64,000 nt of DNA from JBNKVT01 sp050299335. GTDB taxonomy: Bacteria; Pseudomonadota; Alphaproteobacteria; Rhodobacterales; Rhodobacteraceae. The notes below the pieces were generated by a model, which did not search any database, had not been told where the DNA came from, and was given only the letters and a program-made list of their open reading frames with translations. Position numbers and translations under genes: made by a program. Where the stretch lies: positions 89,060-153,059 of the forward strand of contig JBNKVT010000010.1 of assembly GCA_050299335.1 (NCBI GenBank), read 5' to 3'. Positions 9,278-18,089 of this stretch are shown one piece after another (the stretch's first letter is position 1; every line of letters begins with the position of its first letter).

Positions 9278-10467
9278 GATTTCACCGCCTTCACGATCTT
9301 CTCCGCCGCATCCCCCAGATCATCTGCTGCGATCACGTCGACGTCCGAGTTGTTGAGGATCTCCTTGCCCTTCTCGACATTGGTGCCCTCGAGACGGACC
9401 ACCAGCGGGACCTTCAGGCCGACTTCCTTCACCGCCGCGACCACGCCCTCGGCGATGACGTCGCAGCGCATGATGCCGCCGAAGATGTTGACGAGGATGC
9501 CCTTCACGTTGGGGTCCGAGGTGATGATCTTGAAGGCTTCGGTGACCTTTTCCTTCGTCGCCCCGCCGCCCACGTCAAGGAAGTTGGCGGGGTTCGAGCC
9601 GTAAAGCTTGATGATGTCCATCGTCGCCATCGCCAGCCCGGCACCGTTGACCATGCAGCCGATCTCGCCGTCGAGCGCGATATAGTTGAGGTCGAACTTC
9701 GAAGCGGCGAGTTCCTTGGGGTCCTCTTCCGTTTCGTCTCTCAGCGCCAGGATGTCCTGATGCCGGTAGATGGCGTTGCTGTCGAAACCCATCTTGGCGT
9801 CGAGGCATTTGAGGTCGCCCTTGTCGGTGACGATCAAGGGGTTGATCTCCAGCATCTCCATGTCCTTCTCGATGAACATGGCGTAAAGCGTGTTCACCAA
9901 GGCGACGCATTGCTTGATCTGCTGGCCTTCGAGGCCCAGCGCGAAGGCGATACGGCGGCCGTGGAAGGCCTGGATGCCGGTGGCGGGGTCGATGGAGAAG
10001 GAGAGGATCTTTTCAGGCGTCTTCTCGGCGACCTCCTCGATATCCATGCCGCCCTCGGTCGAGCAGACGAAGGAGATGCGCGAACTGGCGCGGTCGACGA
10101 GGATGGCGAGATACATCTCGGTCTCGATGCCCGAGCCGTCCTCGATATAGACCCGGTTGACCTGCTTGCCCGCCGGGCCGGTCTGCTTGGTGACCAGCGT
10201 CCGGCCCAGCATCATCTGCGCCTGAGCGGCGGCCTCTTCGACGGTGGCGGCCAGCCGCACCCCGCCATCCTCGCCCGCCGAAGCCTCCTTGAAGCTGCCC
10301 TTGCCGCGTCCGCCGGCATGGATCTGCGCCTTGACCACCCAGAGCGGGCCGTCCAGCGCCCCGGCCTGGGTTTTGGCCTCTTCGGCGCGCAGCACGACGC
10401 GGCCGTCCGAAACCGGGGCACCATAATCCTGGAGCAGTTTCTTGGCCTGATATTCGTGGATATTCAT
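9274..10467 (-). CDS. sucC: Succinyl-CoA synthetase beta subunit
   Basis: ADP-forming succinate-CoA ligase beta chain, with an ATP-grasp fold and the succinate-binding domain. The start at 10467 gives the canonical MNIHEYQAKKLL N-terminus, a family-standard 397 residues and GGAG upstream; longer in-frame starts add an unrelated Arg-rich stretch. Conserved segments include KAQIHAGGRGKG, LEINPLIVT near the nucleotide site, and the C-terminal NIFGGIMRCD and VRLEGTN motifs. It is the first suc gene after a 325-bp upstream region with two palindromic operator-like sites. Confidence 0.96.
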   Translation of the reverse strand: MNIHEYQAKKLLQDYGAPVSDGRVVLRAEEAKTQAGALDGPLWVVKAQIHAGGRGKGSFKEASAGEDGGVRLAATVEEAAAQAQMMLGRTLVTKQTGPAGKQVNRVYIEDGSGIETEMYLAILVDRASSRISFVCSTEGGMDIEEVAEKTPEKILSFSIDPATGIQAFHGRRIAFALGLEGQQIKQCVALVNTLYAMFIEKDMEMLEINPLIVTDKGDLKCLDAKMGFDSNAIYRHQDILALRDETEEDPKELAASKFDLNYIALDGEIGCMVNGAGLAMATMDIIKLYGSNPANFLDVGGGATKEKVTEAFKIITSDPNVKGILVNIFGGIMRCDVIAEGVVAAVKEVGLKVPLVVRLEGTNVEKGKEILNNSDVDVIAADDLGDAAEKIVKAVKS

Positions 10468-10635
10468 CCCTTTAGGCTCCTCTCGGTCATTCCGCCTGGC
10501 CGGTCTCCGCGAGGTCCGGCCTGGAAAGGGCCAGTCTCCGGAAACACGCTTCGAATCCGGTCCTATGCCTCTGCGACGGCATCTGCAAAGAAAAACCACT
10601 AGATAGCAAAGGATAACCAGAAATTAATTCATTTT

Positions 10636-10666
10636 GTGATCACAAGAAAAAAATCCGTGATCACAA
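10636..10666. promoter_or_regulatory. Paired GTGATCAC palindromes upstream of sucC
   Basis: A perfect 12-bp palindrome TTGTGATCACAA (10636-10647) is followed by a second GTGATCAC core (10659-10666). The two centres are 21 bp apart, about two helical turns, so a dimeric regulator could bind both on one face of the DNA. They lie 170-200 bp upstream of the sucC start in an A/T-rich island. The core resembles a CRP half-site pair without the usual spacer, so a GntR-type or other regulator is equally possible. Confidence 0.5.
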
Positions 10667-10792
10667 AACGGGATGCCAAGGAATTTTAAGCCGAATTTCC
10701 GGCAGGGCAGGGGTCGAATAGCGTGATTCGCGCCAGGCCAGGCACCGACACGCAACGAACGCGTGGACAGAGGCGCGGCCAAAGAGGCGGGC

Positions 10793-11554
10793 TCAGAGAT
10801 TGCGCCGCCGCCGCTTTTTCTGCCGCTCCATGCCCTGGCGCTTCTTCTGCAGCGTCAGAAGCTTTTCCCAGCGCTCCGCCCCCCAGAGTTCCTCAGCGGT
10901 GACCAGCACGTCCTTGCCGCGCAGCTTGCGGTGGAACTGGGGCGAATGCAGCACCTTGGGGGCGACATTGCGGTCCGAGTAGCCGGTGAACATATGGGTG
11001 GCCAGGAAATTGTATTCCTCCGGCAGGATGGTCAGCCGGAGGTCGCTCTCCCACAGGATATCGCGAAAGGCCGGCTGGTCGCGCCACATCTGGTTGTCGC
11101 GCACCGCCGCCGACCATTCGCGGAACAGCGCCAGAACCTTCGGCCGTTTGCGATAGCCGATCAGCCCGGTATTGATCTGCGGAAAGCCCGAAGGAACCTC
11201 GTTGCGCCAGATCTTGACCGCGTTCCAGGTGTTGCGCAGCTGGTCATGGACTCCGCAAAGATCGAAGCGGGACAGGACCTCGAAAATGTCGTCGATGGGC
11301 TCCAGGACGACGATATCGGCGTCGAGATAGACGGTCTTCTTGAACCGGGTCGCGGCCATCGCGTCGATCTTCGAGCGTTTCCAGGGGTTTTCGAGGATAT
11401 GGACCTGGTCGAAGACCTCGGCCTCGCAGGGCTGGTCGGTGTAAAGATCCACCGGGATCTCGGGCATATGCGCCTTGCAGCTTTCTGCGGCACGGGTGGC
11501 AAGGGCGACATAGACGTCGCCCGTTGCACAGAATATGAAGCCGTTCTCTTCCAA
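10793..11554 (-). CDS. Putative glycosyltransferase (nucleotide-diphospho-sugar type)
   Basis: A 253-residue protein with a GT-A-like fold signature: a beta strand FIFCATGDVYVALA at the N-terminus, a DxD metal motif in TVYLDADIVVLEP near residue 75, and INTGLIGYRK further on, as in GT8-type transferases. Sugar donor and acceptor cannot be read from sequence. The C-terminus is strongly basic (KKRQGMERQKKRRRR). The start is a TTG: the mdh stop codon lies in the same frame four codons upstream, leaving no ATG before the first strand. No good Shine-Dalgarno is seen, so translation probably depends on reinitiation after mdh. Confidence 0.7.
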   Translation of the reverse strand: MEENGFIFCATGDVYVALATRAAESCKAHMPEIPVDLYTDQPCEAEVFDQVHILENPWKRSKIDAMAATRFKKTVYLDADIVVLEPIDDIFEVLSRFDLCGVHDQLRNTWNAVKIWRNEVPSGFPQINTGLIGYRKRPKVLALFREWSAAVRDNQMWRDQPAFRDILWESDLRLTILPEEYNFLATHMFTGYSDRNVAPKVLHSPQFHRKLRGKDVLVTAEELWGAERWEKLLTLQKKRQGMERQKKRRRRNL

Positions 11555-11563
11555 ATCAGGGGA

Positions 11564-12526
11564 TCAGGCGAGATCGCTGTCGATGGACTTGCAGGCCTCG
11601 ACCAGGCCCTGGACCGCCTCGATGGACTTGTCGAGCATCGCCTTCTCGTCCTTGTTGAGCGCGATCTCGACGACCTTTTCGATCCCACCCGCGCCGATCA
11701 CCGTCGGCACGCCGACATAGATGTCCTTCACCCCATAGGCGTTCGCGACATGGGCGGCGCAAGGCAGGACGCGTTTCTGGTCCTTGAGATAGGCTTCGGC
11801 CATCTCGATGGCCGAGGCAGCAGGGGCGTAGAATGCCGAACCGGTTTTCAGCAGGCCGACGATTTCTGCCCCGCCGTCGCGGGTGCGTTGGACGATGGCG
11901 TCGAGTTTGGCCTGGTCCATCCAGCCCATCTCCACGAGGTCAGGCAGCGGGATACCGGCCACGGTGGAATAGCGGGTCAGCGGCACCATGGTGTCGCCGT
12001 GGCCGCCGAGGACAAAGGCGTTGACGTCCTTGACCGAGACGCCCAGTTCGTCGGCGATGAAGTGGCGGAAGCGGGCGCTGTCCAGCACGCCGGCCATGCC
12101 GCAGACTTTCTCGTGCGGCAGGCCCGAGAATTCGCGCAGCGCCCAGACCATGGCGTCGAGCGGGTTGGTGATGCAGATGACGAAGGCGTCGGGCGCGTGG
12201 GCCTTGATGCCCTCACCGACGGCGCGCATGACTTTCAGGTTGATGCCCAGAAGGTCATCGCGGCTCATGCCGGGTTTACGTGGCACGCCAGCGGTGACGA
12301 TGCAGACGTCGGCTCCGGCGATATCGGCGTAATCGTTGGTGCCCTTCAGGTCGGCATCGAACCCGTCCACGGGGCCGCTTTCGGCCAGGTCCAGCGCCTT
12401 GCCCTGCGGGATGCCTTCGGCGATGTCGAAGAGGACGACATCGCCCAGTTCCTTCAATGCCGCCAGATGCGCCAGAGTGCCGCCGATCTGCCCCGCGCCG
12501 ATCAGGGCGATTTTTGCACGTGCCAT
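11564..12526 (-). CDS. mdh: Malate dehydrogenase
   Basis: NAD-dependent malate dehydrogenase of the lactate-dehydrogenase-like type that oxidises malate to oxaloacetate in the TCA cycle. The 320-residue protein has the Rossmann motif GAGQIGGTLAH (about residues 10-20). The substrate loop holds GVPRKPGMSRDDL, with arginines for the carboxylates. The catalytic histidine is in LGGHGDTMVP near residue 176. It heads the TCA gene set on the minus strand. About 120 bp separate it from the divergent TauE/SafE gene, which must hold the promoter. Confidence 0.97.
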   Translation of the reverse strand: MARAKIALIGAGQIGGTLAHLAALKELGDVVLFDIAEGIPQGKALDLAESGPVDGFDADLKGTNDYADIAGADVCIVTAGVPRKPGMSRDDLLGINLKVMRAVGEGIKAHAPDAFVICITNPLDAMVWALREFSGLPHEKVCGMAGVLDSARFRHFIADELGVSVKDVNAFVLGGHGDTMVPLTRYSTVAGIPLPDLVEMGWMDQAKLDAIVQRTRDGGAEIVGLLKTGSAFYAPAASAIEMAEAYLKDQKRVLPCAAHVANAYGVKDIYVGVPTVIGAGGIEKVVEIALNKDEKAMLDKSIEAVQGLVEACKSIDSDLA

Positions 12527-12645
12527 GGAATTGTTCTCCGTTCAGAGCCTTATTACGCCGCCCGCCCTAGCCAGAATCCGGGATCATCGCAAGTCGGAAA
12601 GGCGGCATTGCGCGTGACCGCACTCTATGCGATGGGAGCCTCAAA

Positions 12646-13410
12646 GTGGAGTTCGAAGTGTTCCCCGACCTGAATTTTTATGCACTGGCGATCCCTGCGG
12701 TGATCTTCGCCGGCCTGTCCAAGGGCGGCTTCGGCGGTGGGGCGGCCTTCGCCGCCGCGCCCTTCCTGGCGCTTGCCATGGAGCCCTGGGAGGCGGTCGC
12801 GGTCATGCTGCCGGTCTTGATGGCCATCGATGCCGCAACCCTCCGGGCCTATTGGGGAAAATGGGACCGGACCCATGCGCGGGTGCTGATGGCGGGCGCG
12901 GTCTTCGGCATCCTTCTGGGCACGGCGCTGTTTTCGGTCATCGATGCCGATGTGCTGCGGATCCTGATCGGGCTGACCGCGCTCGGCTTCGTCGCCTTCC
13001 AACTGGCCCGCGCCCGGGGCTGGCTGGTGCTCGGCGACCGCAGGCTGCCGGTCTCGCACGGGCTGGGATGGGGGGCCGCCGCCGGGTTCACCAGCTTTGT
13101 CAGCCATGCCGGAGGTCCTCCGACGGCGGTCTATCTGCTCAGTCAGAAGATCGACAAGCTCAGCTACCAGGCCACCACGGTGGTCCTGTTCAGCGCCATC
13201 AACGCGATGAAGTTCTTTTGCTATATCGCCATCGGCATGTTCAGCGCCAAGACGCTGATCGCCTCGGCCACGCTGGCCCCCATCGCCATGCTCGCCGGCC
13301 TGGCGGGTGTGTGGGCCCATCACCTGATTTCGGAGAAATGGTTCTTCCGGCTGACCTATGTCTTCCTGACCGTCACCGGCACCAAGCTGATCCTCGATGC
13401 CCTGACCTGA
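12646..13410 (+). CDS. TauE/SafE family anion exporter
   Basis: A 254-residue polytopic membrane protein of the sulfite/organosulfonate exporter family. The start is GTG at 12646, supported by GGAG seven bases upstream. It shows the internally repeated pattern of the family: glycine-rich GLSKGGFGGGAAF at the N-terminus and FTSFVSHAGGPPTAVYLL in the second half, with about eight membrane segments. Substrate is not predictable. It is divergent from mdh and stands alone. A second family member is at 42941-43756. Confidence 0.85.
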   Translation: MEFEVFPDLNFYALAIPAVIFAGLSKGGFGGGAAFAAAPFLALAMEPWEAVAVMLPVLMAIDAATLRAYWGKWDRTHARVLMAGAVFGILLGTALFSVIDADVLRILIGLTALGFVAFQLARARGWLVLGDRRLPVSHGLGWGAAAGFTSFVSHAGGPPTAVYLLSQKIDKLSYQATTVVLFSAINAMKFFCYIAIGMFSAKTLIASATLAPIAMLAGLAGVWAHHLISEKWFFRLTYVFLTVTGTKLILDALT

Positions 13411-13528
13411 TCAGTCATTCCCGAGCGGCGCGGTCAGTGACGTCTTCGGGGTCTTCGGGAATTCTTCGCCCTCAACGCGTACGCAAAAGGCGATCGTTTC
13501 AGTCCGGTCTGGCCCCGGAGATCGGAGA

Positions 13529-13837
13529 TCAGGCGTCTTCGCCCACGAGGCTTTGCGCCGGGGAATTGTCCCAGTGCTCACCGGCGGCGATGAGGCAGGT
13601 GCGTCCCTCGGGCGAGGTCATCAGGATGGTCCAGGATCCGGTTTCCACCGAAGAGAACACCTCGATCAGATTGGACGAGTTGTTCAGTCCCGTCGCCTGG
13701 CGCTGTTCGCCGTATTTGCTGGCAAGACGTTCGATGATCGCGGTCCGTTCGCCGCAAGGCATCGCACCCTGGGCCAGAGCGGCATGAGGCAGAGCTGAAA
13801 CGAGAAGAACAGCGGCACCGGTTACAACATTTTTCAT
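13529..13837 (-). CDS. Small secreted protein of unknown function
   Basis: The ATG at 13837 is preceded by GAGGA and gives a 102-residue product with a typical Sec signal (MKNVVTGAAVLLVSALPHAALA, cleavage after ALA). The mature part of about 80 residues has two cysteines that could pair (MPCGERT and GRTCLIA) and a WTILMTSPEGRTC segment. Similar small exported proteins of unknown function are common in this family of bacteria, but I cannot name a domain. It is a single gene facing the TauE/SafE gene tail to tail. Confidence 0.7.
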   Translation of the reverse strand: MKNVVTGAAVLLVSALPHAALAQGAMPCGERTAIIERLASKYGEQRQATGLNNSSNLIEVFSSVETGSWTILMTSPEGRTCLIAAGEHWDNSPAQSLVGEDA

Positions 13838-14317
13838 CTTTAAGTCCTCATTTCGGGCGGGCCGGCCTGGCGGATCTTTCCCAGCCAGGTCGCAAGTGAC
13901 CCGCGTCTGAACTCCCGAGGCGCATTGTTGCGGCATCTATTCTTTGATTCGATGCCGGGTGTTTCACGGACACCACGCCAGGGAGTGACTTTACTCAACC
14001 ACGCCATGTTCAATATCGGGTTAACCGGGCAAATATGTGATTGGATTATGGCGGCAGAGGCGAAATATTCTTTCGTAAATCCCCCATTTACCTAAATTTT
14101 TTTATCCCGCGCCGACAGAGACTTACCTCCCGCCCCGCGGCGACAGTTCCGGGTGAATTTGATAAAAATGCGAACTATTTAGGCAGCGCACGGTGCTTTG
14201 CCCGCTTGCCCTTGCCGCGAATCGCCCGATGTTTCGGTTCCGTTCCGGCGCGCTTGCAAAGCCACGCCGGTTTGCGCAGTCTCGCAGCAGTAATTCCGCG
14301 GCGAACGGAGGGGGTCC
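13838..14317. other. 480-bp intergenic region, no gene seen
   Basis: Divergent region between the small secreted protein and nnrU. It holds an imperfect CCTGGC/GCCAGG hairpin (13866-13889) and an A/T-rich patch at about 14070-14180 that probably carries the nnrU promoter. No convincing ORF, tRNA or small-RNA signature was seen. Confidence 0.5.
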
Positions 14318-14881
14318 ATGGCAGTGCTGATCGCCGGTCTGGCCTTGTGGATCGGGGCGCATCTTCTGAAACGGATCGCGCCGGGTCTGCGGGCGACGAT
14401 GACGCTGCGGCTCGGCACCGGCGGCGCACGCGGCGTGATCGCGCTCTTGCTTGTCGTCTCGATCGTGCTGATGGTGCTGGGCTACCGGGATGCGGAGTAT
14501 ATCGGCTCCTATATCCTCCCCTTCTGGTCGCTATACGTGGTCCATGGGCTGATGTTCCTGGCCATCGTCTTTCTGATCATGTCGTTCTGGGGCGGAACGC
14601 TGAAGCACTATTTCCGCCATCCGATGCTGATGGCGGTGGCGATCTGGGCGGTGGCGCATCTTCTGGCCAATGGCGATCTCGCGTCGCTGGTGCTGTTCGG
14701 CGGCATGTGGATCTGGGCGGTGCTGGAGATTCTCCTCATCAACCGGGCCGAGCCGGACTGGAAACCGGCACCGCGCGGCCTCCTGCGCGATGATCTCAGG
14801 CTGGTGATCGTTGCACTCAGCGTCTATGCGGTGATGACCGGGCTGCACGAGATGCTCGGCCCCTCACCCTTCCGGAGCTGA
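14318..14881 (+). CDS. NnrU family membrane protein
   Basis: A 187-residue membrane protein of the NnrU family, named after a gene needed for nitric-oxide metabolism in denitrifiers. About five spans are visible, and conserved signature stretches include LGTGGARGVIALLL, HGLMFLAIVF and FRHPMLMAVAIWAVAHLLANGD. ATG at 14318 has GGAGGGGG immediately upstream. It is followed after three bases by the DUF1737 gene, so the two form a unit. No denitrification genes are in the window, so a role in nitrogen-oxide metabolism is only by family. Confidence 0.85.
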   Translation: MAVLIAGLALWIGAHLLKRIAPGLRATMTLRLGTGGARGVIALLLVVSIVLMVLGYRDAEYIGSYILPFWSLYVVHGLMFLAIVFLIMSFWGGTLKHYFRHPMLMAVAIWAVAHLLANGDLASLVLFGGMWIWAVLEILLINRAEPDWKPAPRGLLRDDLRLVIVALSVYAVMTGLHEMLGPSPFRS

Positions 14882-14884
14882 CCC

Positions 14885-15088
14885 ATGCAAGCCTACAGAT
14901 TGCTGACCGAGGATGACACCGCCGCCTTCTGTCACAAGGTCACCGAGGCCCTGTCGAAGGGCTGGAGCCTCTGGGGCGACCCGCAATACGCCTTCGACGC
15001 CGCGACCGGCCGGATGCGCTGCGCCCAGGCGGTGGTGAAGGAAGTGCCGGGAGAGTATTCGCCGGAACTGAAGCTGGGGCAACTGTAG
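14885..15088 (+). CDS. DUF1737 domain protein
   Basis: A 67-residue soluble protein matching DUF1737: YRLLTEDDTAAFCHKVTEALSKGW at the N-terminus (given here in part), then GDPQYAFD and a C-terminal AQAVVKE strand. The whole protein is the domain. It starts three bases after the nnrU stop, so it is co-transcribed and probably coupled. No biochemical function is known to me. Confidence 0.8.
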   Translation: MQAYRLLTEDDTAAFCHKVTEALSKGWSLWGDPQYAFDAATGRMRCAQAVVKEVPGEYSPELKLGQL

Positions 15089-15239
15089 CGCACCGCATTT
15101 CGCGCCCGACCCCGTCTCCCCCCGGTTCCCACCGGACCGCGATACCGCCCCAACCCCTGCGGCCCGGCCTCCCTCTTCCGCCCAAGCGCAATCGCATGTG
15201 AAAATTTCGCTCCCGTAACATGTGACGTGCCACCCCCTG

Positions 15240-15703
15240 ATTCCGAGGGCAATTGCGTTTGGGTCCGCCTGTCACGGGAAACCCGCCTGAGATTCGGTTT
15301 CCTCCATTCGAGCCAACCCCCAATCCCACCCCAAATCCATTGCCCCGCCGTCCCCATCCCTCCCCGCTCACCAGGGCTCCGCCCGCTCGCGGCTGAAACG
15401 CTCCACTGGAGCGTTTCCGGGACGCCGCTCGCCCCCCGCACGGTGCGACCAGCACCGGGCCAAGCCCGACCCATCCGAGGGGCGGGCGCGTTGCTGACAC
15501 AAGCTGAGAGCGGCCCGCTCGGAAGCGACTGCGCCATAAAGTGGCCCGCAGAGAAGCCAGGACAGCGCCCACCCTGGGTCGGGCTTGGCCCTCATTTCGA
15601 AGTCCCGGCAGGGCAGGTCAGGTATCCGGAAGGTGCAGGATCAGGGCGGGCAAAATGAACGCGAAGGAGACAGTACTTTCATATGCGATAGCCCTGCAGG
15701 GGA
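15240..15703. repeat. Long dispersed non-coding repeat, copy 1
   Basis: About 460 bp that match 20568-20957 in reverse-complement orientation at an estimated 90% identity. Shared landmarks include AATTGCGTTTGGGTC near the left end, CATTCGAGCCAACCCCCAAT, GTGCGACCAGCACCGGGCC, GCGCCATAAAGTGG and ACTTTCATATGCGATAGCC at the right end. Copy 1 has an extra ~60-bp stretch (about 15378-15440) with a 23-bp palindrome that copy 2 lacks. No reading frame is conserved between copies. The DNA between 15089 and 15798 holds no other gene. Confidence 0.75.
15395..15417. repeat. Perfect palindrome GAAACGCTCCA-C-TGGAGCGTTTC
   Basis: An 11-bp perfect stem around a single C, inside the stretch that distinguishes repeat copy 1 from copy 2. 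It could be a small mobile palindrome inserted in the larger repeat, or a terminator-like hairpin. No U-tract follows on either strand. Confidence 0.65.
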
Positions 15704-15798
15704 GGGGAGGGGGAGGGAGTTTGCCCACTGACCTCGCGCCCAAAGGCGCGCCGGTGTGCCTTGCGCTTGTTCGGCGCGAGCGGTGTCGCCTAGGCACC

Positions 15799-18057
15799 CT
15801 ACCGCCGCTTGCGTCCTTGCCGCGTCCCGGCTTTCACGCCGCGCTTGGCCTTGCCGCGCCCGGAGCGCCCGCCTGCGCGCCGCAGCACCCGACCCTTCCG
15901 CGTCCCCTTGGGCATAGCCTTACCTTCCAGCGTCAGCAGCTCGAACAACAGCCCTCCCGTCACCGGCTCGGCCTCGACCAACCGCACGGTCACCCGCTGT
16001 CCCAACCCGATCTGCCGCCCCGACTGTTCGCCAGTCAGCGTCTGCGCGTCGGCGTCGAAACGGAAATACTCCGTCCCCAAGGTCGAGACCGGCACCAGCC
16101 CGTCCGCGCCCGTTTCCTCCAGCCGCACGAACAACCCGAACCGCGCCACCCCCGAGACCTTGCCGGCAAACTCCGACCCCTTCCGCTCGGCCAGAAACGC
16201 CGCCAGATAGCGGTCCGAGGTATCCCGCTCCGCCAGCATCGAGCGCCGCTCGGTCTGCGAGATATGCTCGCCGGTCGCCTCCAGTTCCGCCTCGTCCGCC
16301 TCCGTCAGCCCGTCCTTGCCCCAGCCATGCGCCGCGATCAGGGCGCGGTGGACGATGAGGTCCGCATAGCGCCGGATCGGCGAGGTGAAATGGCCGTAGC
16401 GCGGCAGGTTCAGGCCGAAATGGCCGAAATTCTGCGGGGCATAGTAAGCCTGGGTCATCGAGCGCAGCACCGACATGTTGATCATCTCGGCCTCGTCGGT
16501 CGCCGCAGCGCCCGCCAGCAGAGCATTCAGATGCCGCGTCTTCAGCACCTGCCCCTTGGCCAGCTTCAGCCCGACACTGTCGGCAACCTCGCGCAGCGCC
16601 TCCAGCTTCTCCGGGCTCGGCTCCTCGTGGACGCGATAAAGCAGCGGCTTCTTCTTCGCCTCCAGCGTCTCGGCGGCACAGACATTGGCGAGGATCATGA
16701 ATTCCTCGATCAGCCGGTGGGCATCGAAGCGTTCCGAGAACGCCACCGAGGTCACCTTGCCCGCGTCCGACAACACGATCTTGCGCTCCGGCAGGTCGAG
16801 ATTGAGCGGCTGACGCACCTCACGCGCCTTGTGAACGGCGCGGTAGGCGGCATAAAGCGGCTTTATCACCGGCTCGACCAGCGGCTCGGTCACCTCATCG
16901 GGCCGCCCGTCATAGGCCGCCTGCGCCTGCGTATAACTCAGCGACGCCAGCGAGCGCATCAGCCCCCGCGTGAACCGATGCGACCGCTTGTTGCCGTCCG
17001 CATCGATCACCATCCGCACCGCCATACAGGCCCGGTCGACATCGCCGTGCAGCGAGCACAGATCCCCTGACAACGCCTCAGGCAGCATCGGCACCACCCG
17101 GTCGGGGAAATAGGTCGAGTTGCCGCGCCGCCGCGCCTCGCTGTCGAGTGCGGTGCCGGGGCGGACATAGTGGGCGACATCGGCGATGGCGACCCAGACG
17201 ATGAAACCGCCCTTGTTCTTCGGATCGTTGTCGGGAATGGCACAAACCGCATCGTCCCGGTCCCGGGCATCGGCCGGGTCGATGGTGATAAGCGGCACCT
17301 CCCGCAAATCCTCGCGCTTGCCGAGGGTCACCGGTCTGGCGGCCTCCGCCTCGGCCAGCACATCCTCGGGGAACTCGTGCGGTATCCCATGCTCATGAAT
17401 GGCAATCAGCGAGATCGACTTGGGCGCACCCGGATCACCCAGCCGCGCCGCCACCCTGGCCCGAGGCAGCCCCAGCCGCCCCTTCGGCCCGGTCTGCTCG
17501 CCCTCGACCAGCTCGCCGTCCTTCGCACCGTCCGTATCGCCCGGAGCCACCAGCCATTCCAGATCGGCCTTCTTGTTCACCGGCACGATCCGTCCGCCCT
17601 CGGCGGTCTCGCGGAAAATCCCCAGGATCGTCCGAGGCCCCGACCCGATCCGCCGGATCAGCCGCCCCTCGTAGGGCAGGTCTGGGTCGGAGGTCTTCGC
17701 AATCTTGCACAGAACCCGGTCGCCCTCGCCCAGCGCCGGATCGGAGGGCTTGGAGATCACATGTACCTTCGGCGGGGCGCCATCGTCCCAACTGGCGGGT
17801 TCCGCGATCAGATCGCCATCGGCATCCGGCCCCAGCACCTTCAGCACCGTCACCGGCGGCATCTCTCCGGGCTGGCGCAGCCGCTTGCGGTCGCGCGCGA
17901 TCAGCCCGTCGGCCTGCAATTCGCGCAGCATCCGCTTCAGCTCGATCCTTGCGGCGCCCTTGACCCCGAAGGCGCGGGCAATCTCGCGCTTGTTGGCAAG
18001 GGTCGGGTTGTCGTTCACCCAGTCGAGAATGTCGTCTTTGCTCGGAAGTCTGCTCAT
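15799..18057 (-). CDS. rnr: Ribonuclease R
   Basis: Processive 3'-5' exoribonuclease of the RNB family that degrades structured RNA and takes part in rRNA quality control. The 752-residue protein has an N-terminal winged-helix (about 1-65), cold-shock OB domains, and the RNB catalytic core. The metal-binding aspartates are in TIDPADARDRDDAV near residue 265, and RRGNSTYFPDRVVPMLPE follows. A C-terminal S1 domain begins at about 640 (GSEFAGKVSGVARFGLFV), and the tail is very basic (GRGKAKRGVKAGTRQGRKRR). Length and order are as expected. It is monocistronic or led by its own promoter; the gene downstream on this strand is separated by the long repeat. Confidence 0.95.
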   Translation of the reverse strand: MSRLPSKDDILDWVNDNPTLANKREIARAFGVKGAARIELKRMLRELQADGLIARDRKRLRQPGEMPPVTVLKVLGPDADGDLIAEPASWDDGAPPKVHVISKPSDPALGEGDRVLCKIAKTSDPDLPYEGRLIRRIGSGPRTILGIFRETAEGGRIVPVNKKADLEWLVAPGDTDGAKDGELVEGEQTGPKGRLGLPRARVAARLGDPGAPKSISLIAIHEHGIPHEFPEDVLAEAEAARPVTLGKREDLREVPLITIDPADARDRDDAVCAIPDNDPKNKGGFIVWVAIADVAHYVRPGTALDSEARRRGNSTYFPDRVVPMLPEALSGDLCSLHGDVDRACMAVRMVIDADGNKRSHRFTRGLMRSLASLSYTQAQAAYDGRPDEVTEPLVEPVIKPLYAAYRAVHKAREVRQPLNLDLPERKIVLSDAGKVTSVAFSERFDAHRLIEEFMILANVCAAETLEAKKKPLLYRVHEEPSPEKLEALREVADSVGLKLAKGQVLKTRHLNALLAGAAATDEAEMINMSVLRSMTQAYYAPQNFGHFGLNLPRYGHFTSPIRRYADLIVHRALIAAHGWGKDGLTEADEAELEATGEHISQTERRSMLAERDTSDRYLAAFLAERKGSEFAGKVSGVARFGLFVRLEETGADGLVPVSTLGTEYFRFDADAQTLTGEQSGRQIGLGQRVTVRLVEAEPVTGGLLFELLTLEGKAMPKGTRKGRVLRRAGGRSGRGKAKRGVKAGTRQGRKRR

Positions 18058-18089
18058 GGCCCGCGCCTTAGCACGCGGGCCCGGTCACG

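Noticed and set aside
10636..10666. CRP-type binding site
   Set aside because: The halves TGTGA and TCACA abut with no 6-bp spacer, so a classical CRP/FNR dimer would not fit.
15227..15658. A 143-codon frame with a near copy at 20388-20813
   Set aside because: The two frames differ at their ends and in the inserted stretch, and have Pro/Arg-rich composition; similarity is better explained by the non-coding repeat.
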